Origin: Aquabacter cavernae | GTDB lineage: Bacteria > Pseudomonadota > Alphaproteobacteria > Rhizobiales > Xanthobacteraceae | Assembly: GCF_003993795.1 (NCBI RefSeq) | Contig: NZ_RWKV01000009.1 | Span: 1-64,000, forward strand | Direction of reading: 5' to 3' | Length of the DNA: 64,000 nt | Shown here: piece after piece, positions 49,018 to 58,084 of the stretch | Layout of the letters: each line of letters starts with the position of its first letter | Position numbering within the stretch: the first letter of the stretch is position 1 | The notes under the pieces: generated by a model | Seen by the model: the letters and a program-made list of their open reading frames with translations, nothing else | Told to the model about the DNA's origin: nothing | Databases searched by the model: none | Position numbers and translations under genes: made by a program

Positions 49018-50280
49018 ATGACGAACTCTGGCGGGGCGGAACAGGCGCGCGAGACTGCCCCGGTCCAGCCCTGGCTGTCCATCGTCGGTATCGGTGAGGA
49101 TGGCGCCGCCGGTCTCTCCCCCGCCGCCGCCGCATTGGTGCGCGGGGCGGAGAGGGTGTTCGGCGGCGCGCGCCATCTGGCGCTGGCGGGCGATCTTGTG
49201 GCCGGGACGGCCCATCCCTGGCCGAGCCCCTTTTCCGAAGGCATCGCGCAGGTGCTGGCGGCGCGCGGCGCCAATGTGTGCGTGCTCGCCTCGGGCGACC
49301 CGTTCCTGCATGGGGTGGGGGCGACGCTTGCCCGCCATGTCACCGCCGAAGAAATGCGCGTCGTGCCCGCGCCCTCCGCCTTCAGCCTCGCCGCCGCCCG
49401 CCTCGGCTGGCCGCTGCAGGAGACCGTCTGCGTCTCCCTTCACGGGCGGGAAATCGCGCGCATCCGGCCCCATCTTCATCCCGGCGCGCGCATCCTGGCG
49501 CTGACATCGGACGCGGACGGGCCTGCCGCCCTGGCGGCGCTCCTGCGCGACCTGGGCTTCGGCGCCTCTCGTCTCAGCGTGCTGGAAGCTTTGGGCGGAC
49601 CGCGCGAGCGGGTGCGCGCGGCAACGGCGGACGGGTTCGCGCTGGGCGGGATCGCGCCCCTCAATCTCGTCGCCCTGGAGGTGCACGGGGCCGGCCGCGT
49701 GCTGCATCTCGGGCGCGGCCTGCCGGACGACCTGTTCGAGCATGACGGGCAGATCACCAAGCGCGAGATCCGCGCCATGACCCTTTCCGCGCTGGCTCCG
49801 CGACGGGGCGAGCGTCTGTGGGATATCGGCGCGGGCGCGGGCTCCATCGCCATCGAATGGCTGCTGTGCGACCCGTCCCTCTCGGCCGTGGCCATTGAGC
49901 AGGATGCAACGCGCGCCGCCCGCATCGCCCACAATGCCCTGGCGCTGGGCGTTCCCCAATTGCGCATCGTGGAAGGCATCGCGCCCTCCGCCCTCTCCGG
50001 CCTGCCCCCGCCCGATGCCGTCTTCATCGGCGGCGGCGCCAGCGAGCCGGGCGTTCTCGATGCGGCGCTGGAGGCGCTCAAGTCCGGCGGGCGGATCGTG
50101 GCCAATGGCGTGACGCTGGAGACCGAAGCCCTGCTTCTCGCCCATCATGCCCGGCTCGGCGGGGATCTGGTGCGCGTCTCCCTCGCCCGCGCCGCGCCGG
50201 TGAAGGGCATGACGGGCTGGCGCCCGGCCATGCCGGTGACCCAATGGGTGTGGGAGAAGCCGTCGGAGGATGCCCCATGA
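49018..50280 (+). CDS. cobL: Precorrin-6Y C5,15-methyltransferase (decarboxylating) CobL
   Basis: The protein has 420 residues, a fusion of CbiE-like ([34 protein letters not shown]) and CbiT-like ([39 protein letters not shown]) methylase domains. It methylates C-5 and C-15 and removes a carboxyl. It overlaps cobE by 4 nt. Confidence 0.95.
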   Translation: MTNSGGAEQARETAPVQPWLSIVGIGEDGAAGLSPAAAALVRGAERVFGGARHLALAGDLVAGTAHPWPSPFSEGIAQVLAARGANVCVLASGDPFLHGVGATLARHVTAEEMRVVPAPSAFSLAAARLGWPLQETVCVSLHGREIARIRPHLHPGARILALTSDADGPAALAALLRDLGFGASRLSVLEALGGPRERVRAATADGFALGGIAPLNLVALEVHGAGRVLHLGRGLPDDLFEHDGQITKREIRAMTLSALAPRRGERLWDIGAGAGSIAIEWLLCDPSLSAVAIEQDATRAARIAHNALALGVPQLRIVEGIAPSALSGLPPPDAVFIGGGASEPGVLDAALEALKSGGRIVANGVTLETEALLLAHHARLGGDLVRVSLARAAPVKGMTGWRPAMPVTQWVWEKPSEDAP

Positions 50281-50660
50281 TCGTGGCGGGCGTCGGCAGC
50301 AAGCGCGGCGTCACGCGCGAGGAGGTCTGCGCCACCATCGACGCGGCGCTGGACCGCGCGGAGCTTTCCCGCACGGCGCTGGGCGCCATCGCCACACCGG
50401 CGGTGAAGGGCGGAGAGGCAGGCATCGCGGCGGCGGCGGCGGCGCTCGGGCTACCGCTCATCCTCGTGCCGCAAAGCCGCCTGGAGGCGGTGGCCGACCA
50501 GGCGCAGACCCGTTCGGAGCGGGTGATCGCGCTGCTGCATGTGCCGTCCGCCGCCGAGACCGCCGCATTGGCCGCGGCCGGGCCGTCCGCCCGCCTGCTG
50601 GGGCCGCGGCTGGCGCTGGGCCCGGTCACCTGCGCCCTCGCCCGGGGAGACACGCCATGA
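50277..50660 (+). CDS. cobE: CobE / CbiG C-terminal-like protein
   Basis: The protein has 127 residues. It shows the CbiG_C/CobE fold pattern ([48 protein letters not shown]). The precise role of CobE in the aerobic pathway is not settled. Start ATG at 50277 overlaps cobL; its end overlaps cobM by 4 nt. Confidence 0.88.
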   Translation: MIVAGVGSKRGVTREEVCATIDAALDRAELSRTALGAIATPAVKGGEAGIAAAAAALGLPLILVPQSRLEAVADQAQTRSERVIALLHVPSAAETAALAAAGPSARLLGPRLALGPVTCALARGDTP

Positions 50661-51427
50661 CCGTTCATTTCATCGGCGCCGGCCCCGGCGCGCCGGATCT
50701 CATCACCCTGCGCGGCCGCGACCTGCTGGCACGCTGCCCGGTCTGCCTCTATGCGGGCGCCACCGTGGCGCCCGAACTGCTGGCCCATTGCCCGCCCGGC
50801 GCGCGGCTGGTGGACACCGCGCCCTTGGATCTCGACCGCATCGAGGCGGAATTCCTCGATGCCCATGCCAAGGGCCTCGACGTGGCCCGCCTGCATTCGG
50901 GCGACCTCTCCCTCTACAGCGCGCTCGCCGAGCAGGTGCGGCGCCTGGAGCGCCATGCCATCCCCTATACGCTGACGCCGGGCGTGCCCGCCTTCGCGGC
51001 GGCGGCGGCCGTTCTGGGCCAGGAACTCACCGTGCCGGAAGTGGCCCAGAGCCTCGTCCTCACGCGCATATCAGGGCGCGCCTCCGCCATGCCGCCCCGC
51101 GAGACCCTGCCCGCCTTCGCGGCCACGGGCGCCACGCTGGCCATCCATCTGGCTGTTCATGCGCTGGACCGGGTGGTGGCGGAACTGCTGCCCTTTTACG
51201 GGCCGGACTGCCCGGTGGCCGTGGTCTCCAGGGCCACATGGCCGGACGAGCGGATCGTGCGCGGCACGCTCAGCGACATCGCCGCGCGGCTTGAAAACGA
51301 TCCCCTGGCGCGCATGGCCCTCATCCTCGTGGGCCCGGCGCTGGGCGCACGGGATTTCCGGGAGAGCGCCCTCTACGACACGGACTATGTGCGCCGCTTC
51401 CGCAGCGGTGGGCCGCAGGCCGATTAG
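50657..51427 (+). CDS. cobM: Precorrin-4 C11-methyltransferase CobM
   Basis: The protein has 256 residues of the corrin methylase family. [40 protein letters not shown] and [21 protein letters not shown] are CobM/CbiF signatures. It methylates C-11 of precorrin-4. Its stop overlaps the cbiD stop on the other strand by 4 nt. Confidence 0.94.
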   Translation: MTVHFIGAGPGAPDLITLRGRDLLARCPVCLYAGATVAPELLAHCPPGARLVDTAPLDLDRIEAEFLDAHAKGLDVARLHSGDLSLYSALAEQVRRLERHAIPYTLTPGVPAFAAAAAVLGQELTVPEVAQSLVLTRISGRASAMPPRETLPAFAATGATLAIHLAVHALDRVVAELLPFYGPDCPVAVVSRATWPDERIVRGTLSDIAARLENDPLARMALILVGPALGARDFRESALYDTDYVRRFRSGGPQAD

Positions 51428-52539
51428 GCCGGCGCGAAGGGCGCGCGGCCCATGAGGGTGCCGTCCCGGTCGAACACCACCACCTCCAGGGCGATGCCGC
51501 GCCCAGCCACCACCTGCGCCGCCGCCTCCCAGGCGCGGGCCGCCACCACGTCGCCCAGCGGCAGGCCCGCCTCGCCGGCGAGGAGGAAGGCATGGGCCAC
51601 ATTGTTCGCGCCCGCGATGGCCTGCCCCAGCGCCTCCGATGCTCCCGCCTCCCGCGCAAGGTGCGCCAAGGCGTCGAGATCCGCGCTGCCGCGTTTGGAG
51701 TGGAGATCCAGGCGCCCCTGGGCGAGCTTGGTCATCTTGGCCACCCCGCCCGCCACGCTCACGCGCGCCACGGGATGGGCGGCGAGATATTTCAGCATCC
51801 CGCCCACGAAGTCGCCCATGTCGATGAGCGACACCTCGGACAGGTCATGCAGCTTCTGCACCGCCGCCTCGGAGGCCGAGCCCGTGGCCCCCGCCACATG
51901 GTCGAGCCCCATGGCGCGGGCCACGTCGATGCCGCGATGGATGGAGTGGATCCAGGCCGCGCAGGAAAAGGGAATGACGATGCCCGTGGTGCCCAGCACC
52001 GACAGGCCGCCCAGAATGCCCAAGCGCGGATTGAGGGTCTTCAGGGCCAGGGCCGCGCCATCCTCGATGCTGATCTCCACCTCGGCATCGGCGGAAACGC
52101 CCGCTTGCGCCGCCACTTCGCCGATGGCCTGCGCGATCATCCGGCGCGGCACGGGATTGATGGCGGGCTCGCCGGGGGGAAAAGGCAGACCGGGGCGTGT
52201 GATGGTGCCCACCCCCGGCCCCGCGCGGAAGGTCACGCCGCCCCCCGGCGCGCCCCGGCACACCTGGGCGCGCACCAGGGCGCCGTGGGTCACGTCCGGA
52301 TCATCCCCCGCATCCTTCACGATGCCCGCATAGGCGCCGCCCCCCTCCATCCCGCTGACGGCCAGCGCGAAGGCGGGCCGCGCGCCGCCGGGAAGCGTCA
52401 CCTCCACGGGATCGGGAAACGCGCCCGTCACCAGCGCCGCGAAGGCGGCCTTGGCCGCGCCGGTCGCGCAGGTGCCCGTGGTCCAGCCGCGTCGCAGCGG
52501 GCGGTCCGGCGGGGGGGCCATGGCATCGAGATCGCTCAT
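51424..52539 (-). CDS. cbiD: C1-methyltransferase CbiD (cobalt-precorrin-5B type)
   Basis: The protein has 371 residues. [19 protein letters not shown] is the CbiD opening, followed by [27 protein letters not shown] and [28 protein letters not shown]. CbiD is best known from the anaerobic pathway, where it methylates C-1. Here it takes the place expected for CobF, which is not in the window. It is divergent from cobB and convergent with cobM. Confidence 0.93.
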   Translation of the reverse strand: MSDLDAMAPPPDRPLRRGWTTGTCATGAAKAAFAALVTGAFPDPVEVTLPGGARPAFALAVSGMEGGGAYAGIVKDAGDDPDVTHGALVRAQVCRGAPGGGVTFRAGPGVGTITRPGLPFPPGEPAINPVPRRMIAQAIGEVAAQAGVSADAEVEISIEDGAALALKTLNPRLGILGGLSVLGTTGIVIPFSCAAWIHSIHRGIDVARAMGLDHVAGATGSASEAAVQKLHDLSEVSLIDMGDFVGGMLKYLAAHPVARVSVAGGVAKMTKLAQGRLDLHSKRGSADLDALAHLAREAGASEALGQAIAGANNVAHAFLLAGEAGLPLGDVVAARAWEAAAQVVAGRGIALEVVVFDRDGTLMGRAPFAPA

Positions 52540-52616
52540 GCACCCCTTATAGCAGCCGTGCTCCCGCCCGCCGCCATGGAAGGATCAGGCTCTAGGCGAA
52601 TGGTACGCACGCGCGT

Positions 52617-53933
52617 ATGGACGAAGCCATGACCCGCGCTTTGATGATCGCCGCTCCCAGGTCCGGCTCCGGCAAGACCACCGTCACGCTCGGCCTGCTC
52701 TGTGCGCTGCGGCGACGGGGCATCGACGTGCGGGCGGCGAAGTCCGGGCCGGATTATATCGACCCCGCCTTCCATGCCGCCGCCACCGGGCAGGCGGGCC
52801 TCAATCTCGACAGTTGGGCCATGCCGCCGGACCTCCTGGGCGCGCTTGCCGCGCAGGCAGCGCAAAGCGAAGTGCTGGTCGTGGAAGGCGCCATGGGCCT
52901 GTTCGACGGCGTGCCGGGCACCGCCGGCCGCTCCGGCGCGGGCGCGGACGTGGCGGCGCGCCTGAACCTTCCCGTCCTGCTGGTGCTGGATGTGTCGGGC
53001 CAGTCCCAGTCGGCCGCCGCCATCGCGCGCGGCTTCATGGCGCATGACCCGCAGGTGCGCATTGCGGGCGTGATCCTCAACCGGCTGGGCAGCGCGCGTC
53101 ACGAGCGGCTGATCCGCGAGGCCATGGCGCCCCTCGGCCTGCCGGTGGTGGGCGCCATCCCGCGATCCGAGGCGCTGGTTCTGCCGGAGCGCCATCTCGG
53201 CCTCGTGCAGGCGGACGAGCATGGCGACCTGCCCGCGCGCCTCGCGGCCCTGGCGGATATGGCGGAGCGCCATCTGGACCTCGACACCATCCTGGCGCTG
53301 GCCTCGGAGACCACCGCGCCGTCCGCTCCCGCACGCCACCTGCCGCCGCCCGGCCAGAGGATCGCGCTCGCCCGCGATGCCGCCTTCTCGTTTCTCTACG
53401 GCCATCTTCTCGCGGCCTGGCGGGAGGCCGGGGCGGAAATGGTCCCCTTCTCGCCGCTCGCCGACGAAGGCCCGGACGAGAGCTGCGACGCCTGCTGGCT
53501 ACCCGGCGGCTATCCCGAGCTTCACGCGGGCACGCTCGCGGCGGCGGGCCGCTTCAAGACGCAACTCGCGCATTTCGCCCAGACCCGTCCGGTCCACGGG
53601 GAGTGCGGGGGCTATATGGCGCTCGGCGCCGCATTGGTGGATGCGGCGGGCACCGCCCATGCCATGGCCGGGTTGCTGGGCATCGAGACCAGCTTCGCCC
53701 GCCGCAAGATGACGCTGGGCTATCGCGAGGCGCACCTGCTGGCTCCCTGCCCGCTGGGGCCTGCGGGGACGCGGGTGCGGGGCCATGAATTCCACTATGC
53801 CACCATCACCGCGCGCGGGGACGACGCCCCCCTCGCGGACCTGTCGGACGCGCAGGGAACGCTGATCGGCGCGGAGGGTAGCCGGCGCGGCCATGTGACC
53901 GGCACCTTCTTCCACGCCATCGCCCCGGCCTGA
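52617..53933 (+). CDS. cobB: Hydrogenobyrinic acid a,c-diamide synthase CobB
   Basis: The protein has 438 residues. The ATP loop APRSGSGKTTVTLGLL and SGPDYIDPAFH belong to the dethiobiotin-synthetase-like domain. The glutamine amidotransferase domain has the nucleophilic Cys in PVHGECGGYMALG. It amidates side chains a and c. ATG at 52617 or 52629. It is followed by an extragenic palindrome and a hairpin. Confidence 0.94.
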   Translation: MDEAMTRALMIAAPRSGSGKTTVTLGLLCALRRRGIDVRAAKSGPDYIDPAFHAAATGQAGLNLDSWAMPPDLLGALAAQAAQSEVLVVEGAMGLFDGVPGTAGRSGAGADVAARLNLPVLLVLDVSGQSQSAAAIARGFMAHDPQVRIAGVILNRLGSARHERLIREAMAPLGLPVVGAIPRSEALVLPERHLGLVQADEHGDLPARLAALADMAERHLDLDTILALASETTAPSAPARHLPPPGQRIALARDAAFSFLYGHLLAAWREAGAEMVPFSPLADEGPDESCDACWLPGGYPELHAGTLAAAGRFKTQLAHFAQTRPVHGECGGYMALGAALVDAAGTAHAMAGLLGIETSFARRKMTLGYREAHLLAPCPLGPAGTRVRGHEFHYATITARGDDAPLADLSDAQGTLIGAEGSRRGHVTGTFFHAIAPA

Positions 53934-53936
53934 CGA

Positions 53937-53984
53937 GCGCGTTTCCGAGCGAAGTGTGAAGCGGTTCGCGTGAAGGAAACGCGC
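53937..53984. repeat. Extragenic palindromic element (Rhizobiales type)
   Basis: The outer arms GCGCGTTTCC (53937-53946) and GGAAACGCGC (53975-53984) enclose inner arms GCGAA and TTCGC, with the core GAGCGAAGTG...GGTTCGCGTGAA. This looks like a palindrome scattered through Rhizobiales intergenic regions. Only one copy is in the window, so the repeat status comes from recall. Confidence 0.55.
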
Positions 53985-54000
53985 AACAACAAAGAAAGTG

Positions 54001-54035
54001 AGCGTGTCAGCGTTTCCGTGAAAAGCTGACACGCT
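54001..54035 (+). terminator. Hairpin downstream of cobB
   Basis: AGCGTGTCAGC (54001-54011) and GCTGACACGCT (54025-54035) pair perfectly around a 13-nt loop, right after the extragenic palindrome. Confidence 0.6.
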
Positions 54036-54170
54036 CTGAACCCGCAGGCTCCGCCCGCGACGGATGCGCGGGACGCATGCCTGGACGAGCCGTTCTGGCG
54101 TATAGTCTTCGTGAGCCGAAAAGGCCGTGGGCGCAAAGCCCGGGAGGACAGCCGATAAGGAGGACAGGCC

Positions 54171-54392
54171 ATGCGTTGCCAGATGAAGGACGACGATTTC
54201 CGGCAAGCCATTCTCGATATTGTCGGCGCCAAGGACGGACAGGCCATCGTGATCCAGGTGGTGGGCGGCAGCACCATAACCGGCTATGCGCCCTTGTCCG
54301 TGGGGCGCGATTATCTTCGGTGCCACGTCTCCGGGGGCGACAGCCACAAGGAGCAGATCGTCCCGTTTCACTCCATCACCTGCGTCCGCTGA
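54171..54392 (+). CDS. Small protein of 73 residues, unknown function
   Basis: The protein starts MRCQMKDDDFRQAILDIVGAKDG, continues QAIVIQVVGGSTITGYAPLSVGRDYLRC, and ends QIVPFHSITCVR, which looks like a short beta-rich globular domain. A strong ribosome site (AAGGAGGACA) lies 6-7 nt upstream. No family is recognised. It stands alone between cobB and the dehydrogenase gene. Confidence 0.7.
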   Translation: MRCQMKDDDFRQAILDIVGAKDGQAIVIQVVGGSTITGYAPLSVGRDYLRCHVSGGDSHKEQIVPFHSITCVR

Positions 54393-54584
54393 CCCGAATC
54401 TCAAGGTCACGTCGCATCCATCCAATGGCTGATTTCGCCGTTTGAACCCTTGATCGAGCGCGTCGAACCCGCCATCTGAAGCGTGGGCTTGCTGCCGGCT
54501 GATGCGGTGGCAGTCCGGCCCGGCGCACGTCACGTCGCGGCCGCCCGGCGAGAGAGCCGGCGCGGCCCTTTCGCGGAGGTTTTC

Positions 54585-56060
54585 ATGACCGTTCATTCCC
54601 CCATTCCCGGCGATGCCCCCCAGTTTCCCCTGATGCGCGAGACCATGCTCATCGGCGGCGCATGGGTGGATGCGGACGGCGGCGGGACCCTGACCGTCGT
54701 GAACCCGGCCACCGGCGATCTGCTGGGCACCGTTCCCAATGGCGGCGGCGCGGAGACGCGGCGCGCCATCGAAGCCGCCGCCAAGGCCTTTCCCGCCTGG
54801 CGCGCCAAGACCGCCGGCGAGCGCTCCGCGCTGCTCCACAAGCTGGCGGACCTGATCCTCGCGAACCAGGATGAGCTGGGCCTCATCCTCACCACCGAGC
54901 AGGGCAAGCCCCTGCCCGAGGCGAAGGGCGAAGTCGGCGCCTCCGCCGCCTATGTGCGCTGGTTCGCGGAAGAAGCCCGCCGCATCTATGGCGACACCAT
55001 CCCCTCCCCCTGGGCGGACCGCCGCATCCTCGTGACCAAGGAGCCGGTGGGCGTGGTGGCGGCCATCACCCCCTGGAACTTCCCCTCCTCCATGCTCTCG
55101 CGCAAAATCGGCGCGGCGCTGGCGGCGGGCTGCACCGTGGTGTGCAAGCCCTCCGAGCTGACCCCCTATTCGGGCCTCGCCTGGGGCGTGCTGGCGGAGA
55201 TGGCGGGCATCCCGGCGGGCGTCATCAACATCGTCATGGGCGATGCCAAGTCCATCGGCGCGGAGATGACCTCCAACCCGCTGGTGAAGAAGCTGACCTT
55301 CACCGGCTCCACCGCCGTGGGCAAGCTGCTCATGAAGCAGTGCGCCGACACGGTGAAGAAGGTTTCGTTCGAGCTGGGCGGCAACGCGCCCTTCCTGGTG
55401 TTCGACGATGCCGACCTCGACAAGGCCGTGGAAGGCGCCATCGCCTCCAAGTATCGCAATGCGGGCCAGACCTGCGTGTGCGCCAACCGCTTCTATGTGC
55501 AGGCGGGCATCTATGACGCCTTCGTGGAGAAGTTCGCCGCCGCCTCCAAGGCGCTGAAGGTGGGCAACGGCCTCGACGAGGGCGTGGTGCAGGGCCCGCT
55601 CATCGAGGAGAAGGCCGTCGCCAAGGTGGAGCGCCTGCTGAAGGACGCCCTGGACAAGGGCGGCAAGGTGGTCACGGGCGGGCATCGCCACGCGCTGGGC
55701 GGCACCTTCTTCGAGCCCACCGTCATCGCCGGGGCGACGCCGGACATGGAATTCTCCCGCGAGGAGATTTTCGGCCCCATGGCCCCGGTCTTCAAGTTCG
55801 AGACCGAGGAAGAGGCCATCCGCCTCGCCAACGCGACGGAATACGGCCTCGCCTGCTACTTCTTCACCAAGGATCTCGGCCGCGCCTTCCGGGTGTCCGA
55901 GGGGCTGGAATACGGCCAGGTGGGCGTCAATGCGGGCGTCATCACCACCGAGGTGGCCCCGTTCGGCGGCGTGAAGGAGAGCGGCTTCGGCAAGGAAGGC
56001 TCCAAGTACGGCTGCGACGATTATCTGATCAGCAAATATGTCTGCATCGGCGGCATCTGA
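54585..56060 (+). CDS. gabD: NAD(P)-dependent succinate-semialdehyde dehydrogenase (GabD-type)
   Basis: The protein has 491 residues. Aldehyde dehydrogenase motifs are clear: PWNFPSSMLSRKIGAALAAGCTVVCKPSE, FTGSTAVGKLLMKQ, catalytic Glu in FELGGNAPFLVFDDADLD and catalytic Cys in GQTCVCANRFYVQ. The form matches the GabD group, which oxidises succinate semialdehyde from GABA breakdown. Other aldehydes are possible. The ATG at 54585 follows GGAGG. A strong terminator follows. Confidence 0.88.
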   Translation: MTVHSPIPGDAPQFPLMRETMLIGGAWVDADGGGTLTVVNPATGDLLGTVPNGGGAETRRAIEAAAKAFPAWRAKTAGERSALLHKLADLILANQDELGLILTTEQGKPLPEAKGEVGASAAYVRWFAEEARRIYGDTIPSPWADRRILVTKEPVGVVAAITPWNFPSSMLSRKIGAALAAGCTVVCKPSELTPYSGLAWGVLAEMAGIPAGVINIVMGDAKSIGAEMTSNPLVKKLTFTGSTAVGKLLMKQCADTVKKVSFELGGNAPFLVFDDADLDKAVEGAIASKYRNAGQTCVCANRFYVQAGIYDAFVEKFAAASKALKVGNGLDEGVVQGPLIEEKAVAKVERLLKDALDKGGKVVTGGHRHALGGTFFEPTVIAGATPDMEFSREEIFGPMAPVFKFETEEEAIRLANATEYGLACYFFTKDLGRAFRVSEGLEYGQVGVNAGVITTEVAPFGGVKESGFGKEGSKYGCDDYLISKYVCIGGI

Positions 56061-56086
56061 CGCTGGCAGGCCCGTGTAGGATCGCA

Positions 56087-56119
56087 CCGGCCGGGGCCTA
56101 TCCCGGCCGGTTTTTCTTT
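56087..56119 (+). terminator. Intrinsic terminator of gabD
   Basis: CCGGCCGGG (56087-56095) and CCCGGCCGG (56102-56110) pair perfectly and are followed by TTTTTCTTT. Confidence 0.92.
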
Positions 56120-56141
56120 GCCTGCCTTTCGGGAGGTTCGG

Positions 56142-57080
56142 ATGGCGTTGCGCATCCCGTTGGCCCTCGCGGCCGTCCTTGTCGCGCTTCCCTGCATGGC
56201 CGCGCCCCTTGCCGCGCCCCTTGCCGTGGACCTGCGCAACGAGAGCGAGCCTGTCCTGTGCGCGGAGAAGGACAATGTGGCCCTCTCCTTCTCATCCGCA
56301 GCCGTCCGGCGCTTTCGCATTGAGGCCGTCCATCCGGCCTATCTGGGCACGCTGGTGGCCGACCGCACCGCGCCGGACTGGACCCAGTGCGACATGAGCG
56401 GCGACCCGGCGGTGCCGGCGAAGCCGCGCACGGAGATTCTCTATTCCGATAAGCGTTTCCGCCTCGTGGGCTTCACCTATGCCTCGTTCTGGCGAGCACC
56501 CATCGTGCCGGTGCGCGTGGCGGGCCGCAGCTTTGAGGGCCTGCACATGGTGCAGCTCTTCACCACCACGCCGCGCGGGCGCTATGAGGCGCTGGTCTTC
56601 TATCCGCCCGACGGTTATTGGCGCGCCCGCCCCTTGCCGCCCGCCCATCTGAAGGAGGCGGCCTACGGTTCGTCCTTCCTGGTCGGCCCGGTGGAGGTGG
56701 ACGGGCGCCCTCTGGTGCGCCTGAAGGACGTGGCGTTCGATCCCGCCACCGCCACCTTCACCCTCGGCTTCGCGGCCGGCGGATCCGCCGCCATGCGCAT
56801 CGCCACCCTGGATACGGAACGCCAATCCCTCGACATCACGCTGTCGGCGGCCGTTTCCGCCCGTCCCTTCGCGGCGCTGCGCTCCATGTATGTGACCGCC
56901 TTCAACAATGACGCGGCGGCAGCGGCCTGGAAGCCGCCGGAGGCGAAGGGCTGGCGCGAGGCGCCCATCATGGATGTGCCCGGCGGCCCGGTGCTGGAAC
57001 TGTGGGCCGGGCGCATCTCGCCCTCACGGCACAATACCAGCGCGCCGGACATGGTGTTCGGGCCGTTCGCGGGGGACTGA
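56142..57080 (+). CDS. Secreted protein of unknown function
   Basis: The protein has 312 residues. A signal peptide (MALRIPLALAAVLVALPCMAA) is followed by about 290 residues of mixed character, with VDLRNESEPVLCAEKDNVALSF near the start of the mature part and two likely disulfide Cys (VLCAEKD, TQCDMSG). I recognise no family. The start has GGGAGG 6-7 nt upstream. It lies between two strong terminators and is its own transcription unit. Confidence 0.8.
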   Translation: MALRIPLALAAVLVALPCMAAPLAAPLAVDLRNESEPVLCAEKDNVALSFSSAAVRRFRIEAVHPAYLGTLVADRTAPDWTQCDMSGDPAVPAKPRTEILYSDKRFRLVGFTYASFWRAPIVPVRVAGRSFEGLHMVQLFTTTPRGRYEALVFYPPDGYWRARPLPPAHLKEAAYGSSFLVGPVEVDGRPLVRLKDVAFDPATATFTLGFAAGGSAAMRIATLDTERQSLDITLSAAVSARPFAALRSMYVTAFNNDAAAAAWKPPEAKGWREAPIMDVPGGPVLELWAGRISPSRHNTSAPDMVFGPFAGD

Positions 57081-57088
57081 AAACATGA

Positions 57089-57119
57089 CGGCCCCCTTCC
57101 CGGCTTGGGAAGGGGGCCG
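57089..57119. terminator. Hairpin between convergent genes
   Basis: CGGCCCCCTTCCC (57089-57101) and GGGAAGGGGGCCG (57107-57119) pair perfectly around GGCTT, between the secreted protein gene and the convergent DUF4394 gene. Confidence 0.75.
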
Positions 57120-57134
57120 CCCGAAAGCGATCGA

Positions 57135-57917
57135 TCACATGGCCTTAGCGGGCAGGATGGCGATATCGCGCACCGTGCCCGAGAGCCCGGCAATCTTGCC
57201 CGCCGCCGTGGCCGTGCCGGAGGTGAGGTCCACCTTGTAGAGCGTGTCGCCGGACATGAGCCAGGCGGCGTTGCCGCCACTGCCGTCCGAGACGATGTCG
57301 AAGGCGGCACCCTTGCCGCTCATGCCGAGCTTGCCCACGGTGTTCAGCACGCCGTCATTGGGCGGCGCCTGCTTCACCAGCGTGCCGGAAGCGTCGATGT
57401 CGAACAAAGCGGTCTCCTTCGTGCCCTTCACCGAATTGGTGTAGGCGCCGGCGACGATGCTCGGCTTGGCTTCCTTCATGGTGTCCGTGCCGGAGAAGTT
57501 CAGGTTGCCGTCCCGGATCACCTTCCCGTCGTCCACATTGACCCGCAGGTTCGTGCCATCGGAGCCGATGAGGCGCAGGCGGTCCGCGACGGGATTGAAG
57601 TCCACGGTGGCAACCACGCCGGCGGGCAGCATGCTCTCCAGCTTCGCCTTTTGCGTGGCCTTGCCGGTGGCGGTATCGATGGTCACGATGGACCCATCAT
57701 CCACCACGGCATAGAGCATGCCGTCGGCGGGGCGCACGTCGATGCCGAGAATCTTGCCGGTGATGCCGGTGACCTTCCAGCTTTTCTCAGCCTTCTTGGC
57801 GGCGGCATCCACCATGACGATGGTGTCGTCGCCCGTCAGGGCGGCGACGGACTGTGCGTGCGCGGCGCCCAGCGCGACGGAGGACAGGAGGGCGGCGAGG
57901 ACAGCGGACTTGATCAT
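57135..57917 (-). CDS. DUF4394-domain secreted protein
   Basis: The protein has 260 residues with a signal peptide (MIKSAVLAALLSSVALGAAHA). The DUF4394 domain shows repeated beta-propeller-like blades (ILGIDVRPADGMLYAVVDDGSIVTIDTATG and TVDFNPVADRLRLIGSDGTNLRVNVDDG). The function is unknown. It is divergent from an ECF sigma gene, with a matching promoter-like element (57962-57992), so it is likely a sigma target. Confidence 0.88.
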   Translation of the reverse strand: MIKSAVLAALLSSVALGAAHAQSVAALTGDDTIVMVDAAAKKAEKSWKVTGITGKILGIDVRPADGMLYAVVDDGSIVTIDTATGKATQKAKLESMLPAGVVATVDFNPVADRLRLIGSDGTNLRVNVDDGKVIRDGNLNFSGTDTMKEAKPSIVAGAYTNSVKGTKETALFDIDASGTLVKQAPPNDGVLNTVGKLGMSGKGAAFDIVSDGSGGNAAWLMSGDTLYKVDLTSGTATAAGKIAGLSGTVRDIAILPAKAM

Positions 57918-57961
57918 GATCGGTCTCCATTTGCCTGCCGGCGCTGCGAGCCGGTCCCGAG

Positions 57962-57992
57962 GGCTACACGCCAGCTCGGCGTCCGGATGCAG
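57962..57992 (-). promoter_or_regulatory. ECF-type promoter candidate of the DUF4394 gene
   Basis: On the minus strand the element reads CTGCATCCG, 11 nt, GGCGTGTAGCC, 44 nt before the DUF4394 start. It matches the element before the sigma gene in both boxes and in total length of 31 nt. Confidence 0.7.
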
Positions 57993-58031
57993 CGGCACAT
58001 GAAAAATAATTCCGCCACCTGCGCACGGTGC

Positions 58032-58062
58032 CTGCATCCGTGACGCGCCCCGGCGTGTAACC
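58032..58062 (+). promoter_or_regulatory. ECF-type promoter candidate of the sigma/anti-sigma operon
   Basis: The element reads CTGCATCCG, 11 nt, GGCGTGTAACC, 22 nt before the sigma start. Its -35-like (TGCATCC) and -10-like (CGTGTA) boxes equal those before the DUF4394 gene, so the sigma factor probably activates its own gene. Confidence 0.7.
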
Positions 58063-58084
58063 TCCCTGGCCAGTGGGAGACCTG

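Noticed and set aside
53499-56087. Open minus-strand frame of 862 codons
   Set aside because: It is antisense to cobB and gabD, has low-complexity composition rich in Gly, His, Arg and Ala, and crosses clear terminators.
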